In this document: piece by piece, positions 24,050 through 33,070 of the stretch
Layout of the letters: each line of letters begins with the position of its first letter
Position numbering within the stretch: the first letter of the stretch is position 1
Notes under the pieces: generated by a model
Told to the model about the DNA's origin: nothing
The model's database searches: none
The model's input: only the letters and a program-made list of their open reading frames with translations
Program-made: the position numbers and the translations under genes
IMG/VR virus record: IMGVR_UViG_3300000956_000106
Coordinates: 1 to 48,685 of that record
Direction: 5' to 3' (one strand)
Length of the DNA stretch: 48,685 nucleotides
DNA from: a virus

Positions 24050-24316
24050 ATGGCTACGATTACAGGGATTGTCTTTGTGAAGCGCATCCCGCTGACCGCA
24101 GTGGCTGGAGGGCTGGTCATTGAGGTTTGGAAGGTTCCCGCTTCGACCGATGCGGACACTCAGGATTTGGTGCTGCCGCACATTAAGACCGTGCTGGGCA
24201 TTGTCGGACCGCTTGAAATGGTGGCTCAGACCGCCGACAGCGCGATCACGGTCATCACCACGGCGACGATCGACGCGTCGAACTTTACACACGCGCTGAT
24301 TATCGGAACGGAGTAA
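24050..24316 (+). CDS. Small beta-rich capsid-adjacent protein
   Basis: An 88-residue protein, largely beta-strand by composition, with no signal or membrane segment. The ribosome site is ATAAGGAGAATTCAAC. Position straight after the major capsid gene suggests a decoration or head-stabilising protein, but no family motif is visible. It starts MATITGIVFVKRIPLTAVAG. Confidence 0.65.
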   Translation: MATITGIVFVKRIPLTAVAGGLVIEVWKVPASTDADTQDLVLPHIKTVLGIVGPLEMVAQTADSAITVITTATIDASNFTHALIIGTE

Positions 24317-24385
24317 GGCGCACAACACACCTTCTCCTTCGGGGGCTGCGTTACTTAGTTGGGCGCGGCCTCCAAGTCAACTCAA

Positions 24386-25129
24386 ATGATTCACGGATTC
24401 GATCAAGAAAAGTTTCAGGCAGAGATTGACAAGCGTGTCGGCTTAAACCGCGACGGTAAATCAATCATCCGCCTTTCCCATGCTCCCTCAGTGATGACGT
24501 GGGCCTTGGGAGAGGTAGTGCCTCGATATTGGACCAAGAGATGGAAAACAGATCGTGGCTGGAGCTATGAGCAGCCGGATCGATGGGTGCTTGAAAGACG
24601 AATTGAGAAAGAAGCCTATTGGGATGCGCACAGCGCAACCAGATTTCAAGTCCTTGATGCCACGGGCGAAACGGTAGACCTAGGCCCACCCCCAGAAGAC
24701 TTCTATGTTTTCGAGTATCTGATTGCAGCACATGATGGATTCCTCATGAACGGGAAGCCTCAATGCTGTGAGAAGGCGTGGGAGGGCGAAACCCAAACAG
24801 TTCTTAATCACAAACTGGAGATGGTGAACATTCCAGTTGGTGGGAAGAAAAGATGCTGGGGTTATTACCGCGATCCAAATGATTCTGATTTGGCGAAGAT
24901 TGAGCAAGCAGTAAAACGGATGAATGAAAGTCCATACTACTCGCCCTATCTTCCGCTAACCCCAGAGCAACTAGCGGCCATTGAGATCGAAGCAAACATG
25001 GACGCGCAGCGGATGGCTGATGAAGCCAACGATCTCCAAAGATCAATTAACAATGATTTCAACCGGTTGCACGGTTGGAGACTAGACAACACGGACGCTG
25101 GCAAGCGTTCTAAATTCCACGTTCTTTAA
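24386..25129 (+). CDS. Unknown head-region protein
   Basis: A 247-residue soluble protein rich in Trp, Tyr and charged residues, with a CC pair (QCCEKAWEGE). A helical C-terminal region follows (EQLAAIEIEANMDAQRMADEANDL). The frame is open to a TTG at 24359; neither start has a good ribosome site, and I prefer the ATG. It lies between the capsid and fibre-like genes. No domain is recognised, and a connector or virion role is only inferred from location. Confidence 0.6.
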   Translation: MIHGFDQEKFQAEIDKRVGLNRDGKSIIRLSHAPSVMTWALGEVVPRYWTKRWKTDRGWSYEQPDRWVLERRIEKEAYWDAHSATRFQVLDATGETVDLGPPPEDFYVFEYLIAAHDGFLMNGKPQCCEKAWEGETQTVLNHKLEMVNIPVGGKKRCWGYYRDPNDSDLAKIEQAVKRMNESPYYSPYLPLTPEQLAAIEIEANMDAQRMADEANDLQRSINNDFNRLHGWRLDNTDAGKRSKFHVL

Positions 25130-25130
25130 C

Positions 25131-25151
25131 TAGCCGACAAATGGGCGGCTA
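25131..25151 (+). promoter_or_regulatory. Small hairpin before fibre-like gene
   Basis: TAGCCG (25131-25136) and CGGCTA (25146-25151) form a 6-bp perfect stem ending just before the AAGGAG ribosome site of the gene at 25165. It could tune translation or stabilise the message. No T-run follows, so it is not a terminator. Confidence 0.35.
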
Positions 25152-25164
25152 AGGAGATAAACCA

Positions 25165-25845
25165 ATGGCAGGAGCAATTGTATTACTCGACAAATTCGGT
25201 CAGGGACGATCGGCGCTCTTTGACGAGAACGGCAACCTCGACGCTTCCTCGATGCCGTCTGGAAGTTATATCGCGATCGGCGGCGTGCGGTTTTATAACT
25301 TCACAACCGCAATCACGGAGAACTCTACGACCACATCCGCCCCTGCCGGCAGCTATGGATTCACGTCACACACTACTGGCAAGACAAAGATTTTTTACTC
25401 CGACGGGACGAAGTGGCAACTATCGGTAGCTGATGCCGGAGCTGGCGTAGTAGCCACAGCGGACATTGCGGATGATGCCGTTACTTACGCCAAGATTCAG
25501 AATGTCTCAGCAACCGACAAGGTGCTAGGACGCTCAACGGCAGGCGCGGGTGATCCCGAGGAGATTCCCTGTACCGCATCAGGACGAGCAATGATCGCCG
25601 CAGCCACAGCGGCGGCGCAGTTGGCATTGATGACGACTGCCCTGAAAGCCGACTTGGATAAGCTGGCAAGTTCGGGCGCTCACATTCCGAGTGGGACGCA
25701 GCAATCCAGCATCACAGACGCAAGCGTGGCCCATGCCCTGAATGCAACTTTTTCCGATACCGAAGTTGAAGCGGCACTGGACGCATTAGGCGCGACAATC
25801 AACCTTATTCTTGACGCGCTCGATGCATACGGGATCACGCTGTAA
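25165..25845 (+). CDS. Fibre-like virion protein
   Basis: A 226-residue protein. The N-terminal 75 residues are beta-rich, with SGSYIAIGG and FYSDGTKWQL typical of phage fibre head domains. Residues about 95-135 hold the widespread fibre module TADIADDAVTYAKIQ followed by KVLGRSTAGAGD. The C-terminal 60 residues form a helical, coiled-coil-like trimerisation region. It sits among head genes, 5 kb before the tail fibres, so a head fibre or collar whisker is a reasonable alternative to a tail fibre. Confidence 0.65.
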   Translation: MAGAIVLLDKFGQGRSALFDENGNLDASSMPSGSYIAIGGVRFYNFTTAITENSTTTSAPAGSYGFTSHTTGKTKIFYSDGTKWQLSVADAGAGVVATADIADDAVTYAKIQNVSATDKVLGRSTAGAGDPEEIPCTASGRAMIAAATAAAQLALMTTALKADLDKLASSGAHIPSGTQQSSITDASVAHALNATFSDTEVEAALDALGATINLILDALDAYGITL

Positions 25846-25864
25846 CAGCGATAGAAAGGGTTTT

Positions 25865-26872
25865 ATGAGCACTGCTTACGTTAATGTCACTGACCCAACT
25901 CGTGGTCACAACCTAGTTTCGACTCGCTCTGAGAATTTGGAGCAGACTCGCTATCTGTTCTATGCGGGAAATACGCTCGATCCTGATCGTGTTTTCCAGT
26001 TGGAGTACATGCGCAACTCTGGCGGCGGCGAGGAAGTACAAGCGCACTGTCTCCGTCGCTCTGTAAATGGATTTATCCCTCGCGCTCAACTCGTGCCAAT
26101 GGAAGTGTGGGCAGAGGCCATCCCTCCCGTGCTTTTGGGCGAAGGAATTGAGCGCGATACGGTAAGAATCCAAGGCCCAACAACCGCCGAACACCTTGGC
26201 GTGTTTGCTAACAAGCCTGGCGGTCTCGCAGGTGTCGGAGCGGCCTTGGCTCACGTCAAGTTCTACCCTGGCGACGAGCTTGGATCTGTGCTCCGGGCCA
26301 ATGAAGGCAAAGGCATTGTCGAAATCAAGTCCTTGATGGGCCAAGGTTGGTATGAGGACGAGGCGGAGACTAAGCCCGGCCTGGCTCAGTTGCTCAATTT
26401 CGATTTCTTTCCTACTCGCCCTCCAGTTGCTTTGTCGGGACTGCGAGAGATGATCGACAAGAAGCAGGGCAATAGTGACGTTCACCGAAACGTCGCGCGG
26501 GAGATGTTCACTTCCTGCGATCAGTTTGAGCGATACGCCCAAGCACGTCTTGCCGCCGAACACACACTGTTAAGACAGCGGACTTCACCAAACGGTCAAC
26601 ACGTCTATCAGTATTCACCAGTCGCCTATGTGCTGCTTGCGCAATTAGAGATGAAGCCGCAGGACAACATTCTCGACAACATGGGTGGCATCAACGCCGA
26701 GCAGTTGCAACAGATTGTTTCCAGTGTGGGCGGTGGCGGGCAGATCGATCCATCGGTGATTGGTCAAATCGCTGGCGAGGTAGCAAAACAATTCCTGGCC
26801 GCGCAGAAAGCCAGCAACGCGGAGGAGGCTGCCAGTGACAATAACGGAGATGGTGGCAGCGTCGAGAATTGA
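25865..26872 (+). CDS. Unknown structural-region protein
   Basis: A 335-residue protein from the ATG preceded by AAAGGGTTTT; the frame is open from 25811, overlapping the previous gene. It has no recognised domain. A mixed alpha/beta body occupies residues 1-260, and a Gln/Ala-rich helical tail with an acidic Asn/Gly end follows. The 3' end overlaps the next gene by 38 bp. It is likely a virion or assembly protein from its surroundings. Confidence 0.6.
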   Translation: MSTAYVNVTDPTRGHNLVSTRSENLEQTRYLFYAGNTLDPDRVFQLEYMRNSGGGEEVQAHCLRRSVNGFIPRAQLVPMEVWAEAIPPVLLGEGIERDTVRIQGPTTAEHLGVFANKPGGLAGVGAALAHVKFYPGDELGSVLRANEGKGIVEIKSLMGQGWYEDEAETKPGLAQLLNFDFFPTRPPVALSGLREMIDKKQGNSDVHRNVAREMFTSCDQFERYAQARLAAEHTLLRQRTSPNGQHVYQYSPVAYVLLAQLEMKPQDNILDNMGGINAEQLQQIVSSVGGGGQIDPSVIGQIAGEVAKQFLAAQKASNAEEAASDNNGDGGSVEN

Positions 26873-27524
26873 GTTAGCCAGTCCGCGCGCCCAAAAACCC
26901 AGCTATCGGCATCTGCTACACCTTTCGGTGGGAGTCGTTCAGTCGTTCTTTAACCGAATGGCTAACACCGGAAGGGCGTGGACAATCGGTGAAACCGTTC
27001 TCTCCGTTTCATCTGGAACTGACACCTGCACACTGAGCGGGAACATCGGCAAGGTTCTCGATGTTGTTACCTACGATCCAGACAATCAGGAAGGCACTGA
27101 AAGGCAAGTCCCTTTCCATGAATTATCCGACCTCTCAGGCGATTTCCGAGGCTTAGGCGCTTCCATAGCCTTCTACCGGAAAAACGGCCAGGACACGCTG
27201 TACGCGAAAGTCCGGCCTATCCCAACAGAAAACGCGGATTACTACGTGTCCTATTCGGTAGGGGCATGGGCGCAGGACGCTTCATTGGATGACAGCCCGC
27301 TACTCGCTCAGCACCACCATTTACTTGTTTGCCAAATCGCCAGAGATGCACTGCCGGCGGCAGAGTGGTCGAATGATCCCAAGGCTGATGATTACAAACG
27401 ACAGAGCTTAGAGCGGTCACTGTCGCGAAGGATTGAAAGTTACGAGCGGGATTTTGGGCAATACATTGCGGGTCTGAATGTCCCGAGAATTACTTATCGA
27501 GAAGAAGCGTTTGCGATTGAATAA
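26835..27524 (+). CDS. Putative head-tail adaptor protein
   Basis: A 229-residue protein beginning with GTG, with a strong GGAGGAGG ribosome site seven bases upstream inside the preceding gene. An N-terminal helix (VGVVQSFFNRMANTG) is followed by a beta-rich middle with a DVVTYDPDNQ loop. The C-terminal helical part contains HHHLLVCQIARDALPAAEW and a long Arg-rich helix. This pattern of helices around a beta core, placed after capsid and before the nozzle-like gene, resembles phage neck adaptors. The call comes from pattern and location only. Confidence 0.5.
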   Translation: MTITEMVAASRIELASPRAQKPSYRHLLHLSVGVVQSFFNRMANTGRAWTIGETVLSVSSGTDTCTLSGNIGKVLDVVTYDPDNQEGTERQVPFHELSDLSGDFRGLGASIAFYRKNGQDTLYAKVRPIPTENADYYVSYSVGAWAQDASLDDSPLLAQHHHLLVCQIARDALPAAEWSNDPKADDYKRQSLERSLSRRIESYERDFGQYIAGLNVPRITYREEAFAIE

Positions 27525-27527
27525 ATT

Positions 27528-28253
27528 ATGGCTGTTGCGGTTGAAAAGGTTTTGCGGAGCGCGGCGATTCGTATCAACGGGATTGCAGGCACAACTGCGG
27601 CCACGATTGAGGCTGCATACATAACAACACCAATCACAGCAACGCAACTTGACTCACCGGACTTTCCTCTCACTCCACTCAAGGACACGTTTTTGCTTGT
27701 CGAAGAAAAACTGGTCAATGCCGTCGCTGGATTCAAAGTCAAAGAAGTGTCGCCCGCTGGGGTTGTGTCTTATAGGTATCACGAGTGGCGCACCTCGATC
27801 ACAACTCAGACTGACAACATCGCACACTTGGGCGCGATCCCTTCTACGGACGCATCCAGCAACAAAATCGTTGGTGTGTATGGAAGTGTGTTTGACGCGA
27901 CCAGCAATATCGCGTGCGAGGAAATGCCTATTCAGGACATCAGAATCGCGGTTCGCAACGCGAACTCGTGGTTAGTATCTCCCATATACGGGTTTCACGT
28001 AGTAGGCAATCGAATGCACCACACGCGTACAAACGTAAAGATGGACGTATGTACTTATAACCGCTCAACCCGCGCAACCGCGATTGACACACTAACCAAT
28101 CCAATTCTCCTGCCCGACGCAGCAGAGGAGGCGTATGTGTGCGGGATGGTCTCATTACTCGTGCGCGACGATGCCTTTACGGGACAAGCGCAAATTTACC
28201 GAAACTATTTCGAGAACACACTGAACGGACAAGTTCTCGCGCAAGCGGCATGA
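27528..28253 (+). CDS. Unknown neck/tail protein
   Basis: A 241-residue protein with mixed beta/alpha character and Thr/Ala-rich strands, no signal and no membrane helix. Gene order (adaptor-like, this, small neck-like, nozzle-like) suggests a neck or tail completion component. Its stop overlaps the next ATG as ATGA. No family motif is recognised. Confidence 0.55.
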   Translation: MAVAVEKVLRSAAIRINGIAGTTAATIEAAYITTPITATQLDSPDFPLTPLKDTFLLVEEKLVNAVAGFKVKEVSPAGVVSYRYHEWRTSITTQTDNIAHLGAIPSTDASSNKIVGVYGSVFDATSNIACEEMPIQDIRIAVRNANSWLVSPIYGFHVVGNRMHHTRTNVKMDVCTYNRSTRATAIDTLTNPILLPDAAEEAYVCGMVSLLVRDDAFTGQAQIYRNYFENTLNGQVLAQAA

Positions 28254-28798
28254 CCTACCAAGAGTTGATCGACAAGGCAGTGCTTCAGGCTCGTATCGGA
28301 GTCGAGCCGCAGTTATTTTCATCCCGACATGAAGTAGTTGCTAATTCCCTTCTCGCTCAAGTGTTCCAGGACGTTGCTCTAGGGTACGCGGGAAACATTC
28401 GCTCACTTCCTCGATTGACCAAGACGCTGACGTTCACGAACGGGACAGCCACGCTTTCAAGTGACGTGCTAACCGGAACATTTTCAGATGCCGACCTATA
28501 CGACCCCGACGATCCAACGAAGATTTACTCATTCATTTCTGATTGGGATGACTTTATTCGTGTTTACGACGATCGGATTGGTTACTTCACGATCAAGGGC
28601 GGAACGAGTGTTTATGTAATTGAACCCGGTGAGTCCTACGAAGACGGAGACGGGATTGACGACACGCGATTTCTGGTTGTTTCTGGCGTCCCCGCAATTC
28701 CTACTTCCGCAAGTGCAACGATTGATGCGCCGGCAGAGTTTGTTAATGCCGCGCTGAGTCTTTTGGTTGAACGATTGCGAGGGGTCAGTGCCAGTTAG
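28250..28798 (+). CDS. Putative neck protein
   Basis: A 182-residue protein from the ATG that overlaps the previous stop; upstream in-frame codons to 28139 lie inside the preceding gene. An N-terminal helix (MTYQELIDKAVLQARI) precedes a beta-rich part with TKTLTFTNGTATLSSD and a DYDDIR-like acidic region. The end is a short helix (FVNAALSLLVERLRG). Helix, beta-sandwich and helix would fit a stopper or adaptor type protein. It overlaps the nozzle-like gene by 11 bp. Confidence 0.55.
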   Translation: MTYQELIDKAVLQARIGVEPQLFSSRHEVVANSLLAQVFQDVALGYAGNIRSLPRLTKTLTFTNGTATLSSDVLTGTFSDADLYDPDDPTKIYSFISDWDDFIRVYDDRIGYFTIKGGTSVYVIEPGESYEDGDGIDDTRFLVVSGVPAIPTSASATIDAPAEFVNAALSLLVERLRGVSAS

Positions 28799-30869
28799 AA
28801 CGATCAAAGGCGCAACTTACTTTCCTACCTCACCTCGCAGTGGGAATATGGGCGATTTGATCTTTCGGATGTCCAACATCTGGAAGCGGGGTAGCAATGG
28901 AACGTCTTACCATGAATGCGCCGCGTCGCTTCAGGACTTATCCGAGACGATTGCCAACACTGCGCTCACAGGAACGATCGCGCTCACATCCGGCTCTAAA
29001 ACCGTCACAGGAACCGGGACCGCGTTCACTACCGAGTTACATCTAGGCCAGTTCTTTCTGGTTGTTGACACAGTGGGAAGTCAATCGTTCCTCTGTGTTG
29101 TTGAGAGAATTGATTCAACTACGTCTCTGGTGATTTCCCGCGCGCCTTCTGCCTCTGTTTCAGGTAAGACGGGGTATCGCCTTCCAGTTATGTTCGCGGT
29201 CGATACCCAAAGGGGAACGGCGCTTAGAGGGAATGTCGTCAAGCTGGATAAAGGGACTTTGTTCTCTGTGGGAGATGGCACGTTTCGGCTGGACGGGTCT
29301 GCTATCAGTAACACTCTTGCTTTAACTCGCGCTCCGAAGATTTCAATTCTTTCAGGTTCGACCTATTCACATATCACTCTTGGGTTCACGCCTCCTGCTG
29401 CGCCTACCGTTGCGGATATTGCGGGCGGTACAAAAGGAATGCTGGCAGCCCCTTACTCGATTCGCATTACAGAAGAGCATTTAGCGACTCTCGGATTTAG
29501 CAATCCGTCGCTGCCTGTCACGTCCGTCTTAGGAACCACGGGCCACAAGCATGAGATCACATTTCCATCGCCTGGAACGCTAACCGATGCTTTCGGGGTG
29601 TGGGGAACTCGATATGTGGACTCCCAGGATACGTCCGGCCAAAACACCGTCAACGGGCCATGGTTTCGCATCGCCCAGATACCAGTTGCGAGTCTTACGG
29701 CGAGCAAGTATTCGTTTGAATGGCTTGACGGGGAAATCGAAACACAAGGAGCTGGACTAGGCGGCTCGCTTCTTACTTTTGATAACGACGCTGCTCCTAA
29801 TGCGGAGTTCGTCACGTTGTTTAACGGCGTACCTGTGTGGGTTAGTTGCAATGGGCCGGGAGATACGTCGCCAGGGCCGTGGATTCGCCCCGCAAAGCCT
29901 TCAAATGTAGAAGCTGCCCCTGCCGGTCTGGGATACCCGACTTCCCCGCCCGAATTGATTCTGGGTGTTGTTCCAAGCGAAGCAAGACTGTATCTCTTAA
30001 CCACCAATCATCTTCAGATCGCCCAACCAACATCTAGCGAATTAGTCCCTGTTCGGATCAGTCCGTTTTGGAAAACCGGGTTCAAAAATCCTTATCAGTT
30101 AGTTTTCATTAACGGGGTTTTGTATGGAGCAACCAACTCCGGCCCGGTCAGATCGTCAGGAGACGGTGATGAGCAGGAAACACAAAACACGTTCGCCGCT
30201 CCGATTGCCGAATTTTATAAGTCCTGGGTTAGGGGTCACACAACCGTTGCTCACGATCCGTTGAATGATTGCGTCGTGTATTTCCACTCAGCCCATTCTC
30301 TTAACTCGTCAGGTTTTTGGACAACGCGATGGTGGGCGTTTGGTCTTACTGCTCAAGAGTGGATTGGGGAAGGATTATTCACCTCGACCACTCAAGACAT
30401 GATTGTGACCGGCCATGCAACAGTAGGAAGCAATCTGGATCTTCTAATTGGCGGCCGAAAGTCTGACAACTCAGTAGAAGTAAAAACCTATCGTTTCGAT
30501 ACTGGAACAGGTTCGGTTGACTACTACCTCGCTCCTCAGTTTTCCGACTCCGGAGAGGAGTTACGAGCAAAATGCGTGGGGCCGTTTCGAGTAACTGGGA
30601 AAGTCACTTCTGCGGGAACCGTGAAGGTGTACGGCGCGGCTCCGGGTTCGGCTATCCCTGTATCCGATCTTGAGGCGGGGACGAATTCATTGGCTTCGCT
30701 GGCTCTTTCAAATCCCACAAATGTTACTGAGGGTGCCTTGCTAAAGGGCAAGGTTAAGAATTTGAAGCAACACACCGTAAGAGTCTCAGGAACATGGGAT
30801 GGATCGGGTGATCGCGATCGCATTGACGAAATTGTTTATGAGCACTCGATAGTGGGGGCGCGAAGATGA
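28788..30869 (+). CDS. Putative tail nozzle protein
   Basis: A 693-residue, almost all-beta protein, starting at a GTG with GCGAGGGGTCA just before it; a TTG at 28767 is less likely. Repeats of T-V-T-G-T-G-T-A-F-T type, followed by a FLVVDTVGS strand, begin near residue 65. A long central region has the NGVPVWVS and INGVLYGAT blade-like turns of a propeller. The end, SGTWDGSGDRDRIDEIVYEHS, matches the closing motif common in phage tail nozzle or hub proteins (T7 gp12, P22 gp10 class). It would extend the portal/adaptor channel and close the tail tip. Confidence 0.65.
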   Translation: MPVRTIKGATYFPTSPRSGNMGDLIFRMSNIWKRGSNGTSYHECAASLQDLSETIANTALTGTIALTSGSKTVTGTGTAFTTELHLGQFFLVVDTVGSQSFLCVVERIDSTTSLVISRAPSASVSGKTGYRLPVMFAVDTQRGTALRGNVVKLDKGTLFSVGDGTFRLDGSAISNTLALTRAPKISILSGSTYSHITLGFTPPAAPTVADIAGGTKGMLAAPYSIRITEEHLATLGFSNPSLPVTSVLGTTGHKHEITFPSPGTLTDAFGVWGTRYVDSQDTSGQNTVNGPWFRIAQIPVASLTASKYSFEWLDGEIETQGAGLGGSLLTFDNDAAPNAEFVTLFNGVPVWVSCNGPGDTSPGPWIRPAKPSNVEAAPAGLGYPTSPPELILGVVPSEARLYLLTTNHLQIAQPTSSELVPVRISPFWKTGFKNPYQLVFINGVLYGATNSGPVRSSGDGDEQETQNTFAAPIAEFYKSWVRGHTTVAHDPLNDCVVYFHSAHSLNSSGFWTTRWWAFGLTAQEWIGEGLFTSTTQDMIVTGHATVGSNLDLLIGGRKSDNSVEVKTYRFDTGTGSVDYYLAPQFSDSGEELRAKCVGPFRVTGKVTSAGTVKVYGAAPGSAIPVSDLEAGTNSLASLALSNPTNVTEGALLKGKVKNLKQHTVRVSGTWDGSGDRDRIDEIVYEHSIVGARR

Positions 30870-31387
30870 GAGACGATCTCAATCTCGATTCTACGTTCGT
30901 GTATGAGTCCACGGGGCAGGCGGGCCAGTCCGAGGCGCTGCCCGTCACGTTGCCAATGGGGACAATCTTCGTTTCTGGTATTAACGGACTCTCAGGAAGT
31001 ATCACAAACGCTGGTGGATCGTCGGGGTTTAGTTATTCAGCCGCCGGCTCAACGCTTACGCTGGTTTCCCCTTTAACCACCAAAGGCGATCTTTACACGC
31101 ACAACGGCACAAATGGCATCCGACGCGCCGTGGGCGCAGACGACGCGATGTTGGTGGCGGATGCCACACAAGCCTCTGGATTGAATTGGATTGCGGCGTC
31201 AACTGGGTGGAATGCGCCAACCGGGACGCTGGCTCGTGGCACCTACGCCGCTTATGTCGGTCAAACCGTTAGCAACCCACCTACTCAGGCGGAGATGCAG
31301 GCACTCGATGATGCGGTGAAGTTAATGAGTCAAACCTTAGCTGCCGCGCTTACCGATCTGCGCACTCAGAAACGATTCAAGGCGTAA
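30866..31387 (+). CDS. Small tail fibre-like protein
   Basis: A 173-residue protein overlapping the nozzle-like gene by ATGA. It contains the widespread phage fibre motif SPLTTKGDLYTHNGTNGIRR, continued by VGADDAMLVADATQASGLNW (about residues 68-110). A helical C-terminus follows (AEMQALDDAVKLMSQTLAAALTDL). The motif appears in tail fibres of many phages. This protein may be a short fibre or a fibre-attachment subunit. Confidence 0.7.
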   Translation: MRDDLNLDSTFVYESTGQAGQSEALPVTLPMGTIFVSGINGLSGSITNAGGSSGFSYSAAGSTLTLVSPLTTKGDLYTHNGTNGIRRAVGADDAMLVADATQASGLNWIAASTGWNAPTGTLARGTYAAYVGQTVSNPPTQAEMQALDDAVKLMSQTLAAALTDLRTQKRFKA

Positions 31388-31866
31388 TGGAATTACGGCG
31401 ATTAGATCCGGAACGTGATGAAGCCTTAATACGCGAGGCGGTTGGATGGTTGGACGATCAGCCATTGTTCTTCCGTAACTGTGACGCAGTGTGGGGAACT
31501 GAAGACGCAGATGCTTATTTGGCGCAAATGAAAACAGATCCGCAAGCAGATTTTGGAGTTTGGGACGGCCGAGAATTTATCGCCGTCATTACTGTTAGTC
31601 TTGCAGGTCATAGGGTGTACAACTCTCACTTGATGGCAAAGCGTTCTGCCGATGTTGAGGTGCTGAAAGTAGCGATTGCCAGCGTCCTAAATCAGATGAT
31701 TGAGAATGGAATGAGAGAGGGCTGGATGTGGCTAGCAAGGAAGAATTACGGCGTGCGACGAATCCTTGAGATCGTAGGAATGCGCAGAGACGGCGTAACG
31801 CGGATCAAAGGACAGTCACACGGGAAACCGATCGAGTGGGTGCGTTACAGCGTGAGGACGGCATGA
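31387..31866 (+). CDS. GNAT-type acetyltransferase-like protein
   Basis: A 159-residue protein resembling the GNAT fold. A beta strand and helix (ELRRLDPERDEALIREAVGW) are followed by central strands (GREFIAVITVSLAG), a helix (LKVAIASVLNQMIENGMREG) and a C-terminal strand (RILEIVGMRRDGV). The usual Q/RxxGxG/A loop is not clear, so catalytic activity is uncertain. GNAT-like proteins occur in podovirus tail regions, for example T7 gp13, which helps assembly rather than catalysing acetylation. It starts in a TAATG overlap with the fibre gene. Confidence 0.6.
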   Translation: MELRRLDPERDEALIREAVGWLDDQPLFFRNCDAVWGTEDADAYLAQMKTDPQADFGVWDGREFIAVITVSLAGHRVYNSHLMAKRSADVEVLKVAIASVLNQMIENGMREGWMWLARKNYGVRRILEIVGMRRDGVTRIKGQSHGKPIEWVRYSVRTA

Positions 31867-32336
31867 CGAAAAAAAAGCAGCAGACCCAGCAAACTCAGAA
31901 CACGAGTTACAACAATACAAACACGTATGGCTGGCAGACGCCTCCTGAATCTGCTGACGTGCAGGCTGTTCGCGACTTCAAATTCTCTGCCGATCCTCGC
32001 ATTGGATACACCTACGGAAATGCTCGTAACCAAGCCGCTAACTCATTCAACAATCCGCTCGGGGGAGTGTACTCACCTCAGATTCGCGATCAGATTAGCC
32101 GTTCCATGATCTCGGACTTAGGCCAGAAAGAAGCTCAGGCATATTCGGAAGCCAACCAGGGGCTACAGGGTCAGCAGTTAGCGCAGAAGTCACTTGTGGC
32201 CGGTCTGACACAACCACGCATGGTTCAGACTGGAGGCAGTGGTACAGGGACGATGGCGGGAAATGCAACCCAAACTCAATCAGGCGGCTTGTTGGAAGGT
32301 TTGTTGTTGGGTGGCGCAACAGGTGCCGCGTCGTAA
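31863..32336 (+). CDS. Small virion-associated protein, Gln/Gly-rich
   Basis: A 157-residue protein from the ATG that overlaps the GNAT-like gene. The N-terminus is polar (MTKKKQQTQQTQNTSYNNTN), followed by DVQAVRDFKFSADPRIGY-type sequence common to phage tail-region proteins. The middle is a Gln-rich helix and the end is a Gly-rich hydrophobic stretch (GLLEGLLLGGATGAAS) resembling a membrane-inserting tail. That end suggests an ejected or tail-tip protein. No formal family is assigned. Confidence 0.6.
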   Translation: MTKKKQQTQQTQNTSYNNTNTYGWQTPPESADVQAVRDFKFSADPRIGYTYGNARNQAANSFNNPLGGVYSPQIRDQISRSMISDLGQKEAQAYSEANQGLQGQQLAQKSLVAGLTQPRMVQTGGSGTGTMAGNATQTQSGGLLEGLLLGGATGAAS

Positions 32337-33068
32337 ATGGAAACCGCAAGAACAAAGATTCGAGAAGCGTTATGCAAAGCAGAGTTTCCCGCTGTTCTCT
32401 GGTCGGGCGGTAAGGATAGTCAGCTTCTTTTGACTTTGGCGCGCGAGATAAACCCGGCGATTCCTGTGATTTGGTTTCGCTCAAGCGGAAGAGAAACTTT
32501 CGCCCGACGGATGATCATGGAATTGCATTTAGACGTGTGGAACTGGGAACCTTCGGATGTGTATGTCCTGCCAAATGATAGTGGTCTGAGTCTTGTTCGC
32601 GAGCAGTCTTTTGGGAATCAACGGTTTCCTGTCGTCTTGGATGTAGAGCAAGGCGAGCGTTGCATCGGAGACGTTTTACCTAGCAGGACACTTCAACTCT
32701 TTCCGCACTTCGACACACTGTTACTTGGCTATAAAGATTCTGATTATCACTGGACGCTCGGAGGGTCAGGATTTTGCCCTGCTGATGGATGGCAACTCGG
32801 CAAGGCAAAAGTCTTTGCTCCATTAAGGCACCTTTCGGACGAAGAAGTTTGGAGCGCGATCAAGACAATGGGAGTGCCCTATGACATTGAGCGATATGAA
32901 GGCGGTGGAAGCGATCCCGATTGCATGAGCGCGTGTACTCAATGTCTTCAGCCGGGAATCGGGAAAGTTTTTTGTCCTAAACAGCAAGCAGAAATAGATC
33001 GGGTGGCATGGAGTCCTCGCGACAGCTTACAGGCATTTAGAATTAGATTTGGATTTAGGGAGAACTGA
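32337..33068 (+). CDS. PP-loop PAPS reductase-like protein
   Basis: A 243-residue member of the PP-loop ATP pyrophosphatase/PAPS-reductase group. SGGKDS is at residues 23-28 in WSGGKDSQLLLTLAREI. The downstream part has an RSSGRETF segment and FAPLRHLSDEEVWSAI near 160. A cysteine cluster follows, C196, C200 and C203 with a fourth Cys near 213 (VFCPKQ), which could bind an iron-sulfur or zinc site. Known relatives transfer sulfur or reduce activated sulfate. The substrate is unknown here; DNA or tRNA modification and sulfur metabolism are both possible. Its place between virion genes is unusual. Confidence 0.8.
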   Translation: METARTKIREALCKAEFPAVLWSGGKDSQLLLTLAREINPAIPVIWFRSSGRETFARRMIMELHLDVWNWEPSDVYVLPNDSGLSLVREQSFGNQRFPVVLDVEQGERCIGDVLPSRTLQLFPHFDTLLLGYKDSDYHWTLGGSGFCPADGWQLGKAKVFAPLRHLSDEEVWSAIKTMGVPYDIERYEGGGSDPDCMSACTQCLQPGIGKVFCPKQQAEIDRVAWSPRDSLQAFRIRFGFREN

Positions 33069-33070
33069 AC

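Noticed and set aside
23549-24328. 259-codon reverse frame antisense to the capsid gene
   Set aside because: No ribosome site or domain. It mirrors the codon pattern of the strongly supported capsid gene.
25913-26563. 216-codon reverse frame antisense to the 25865 gene
   Set aside because: The forward frame has a ribosome site and continuity with its neighbours. The reverse product looks like low-information shadow sequence.
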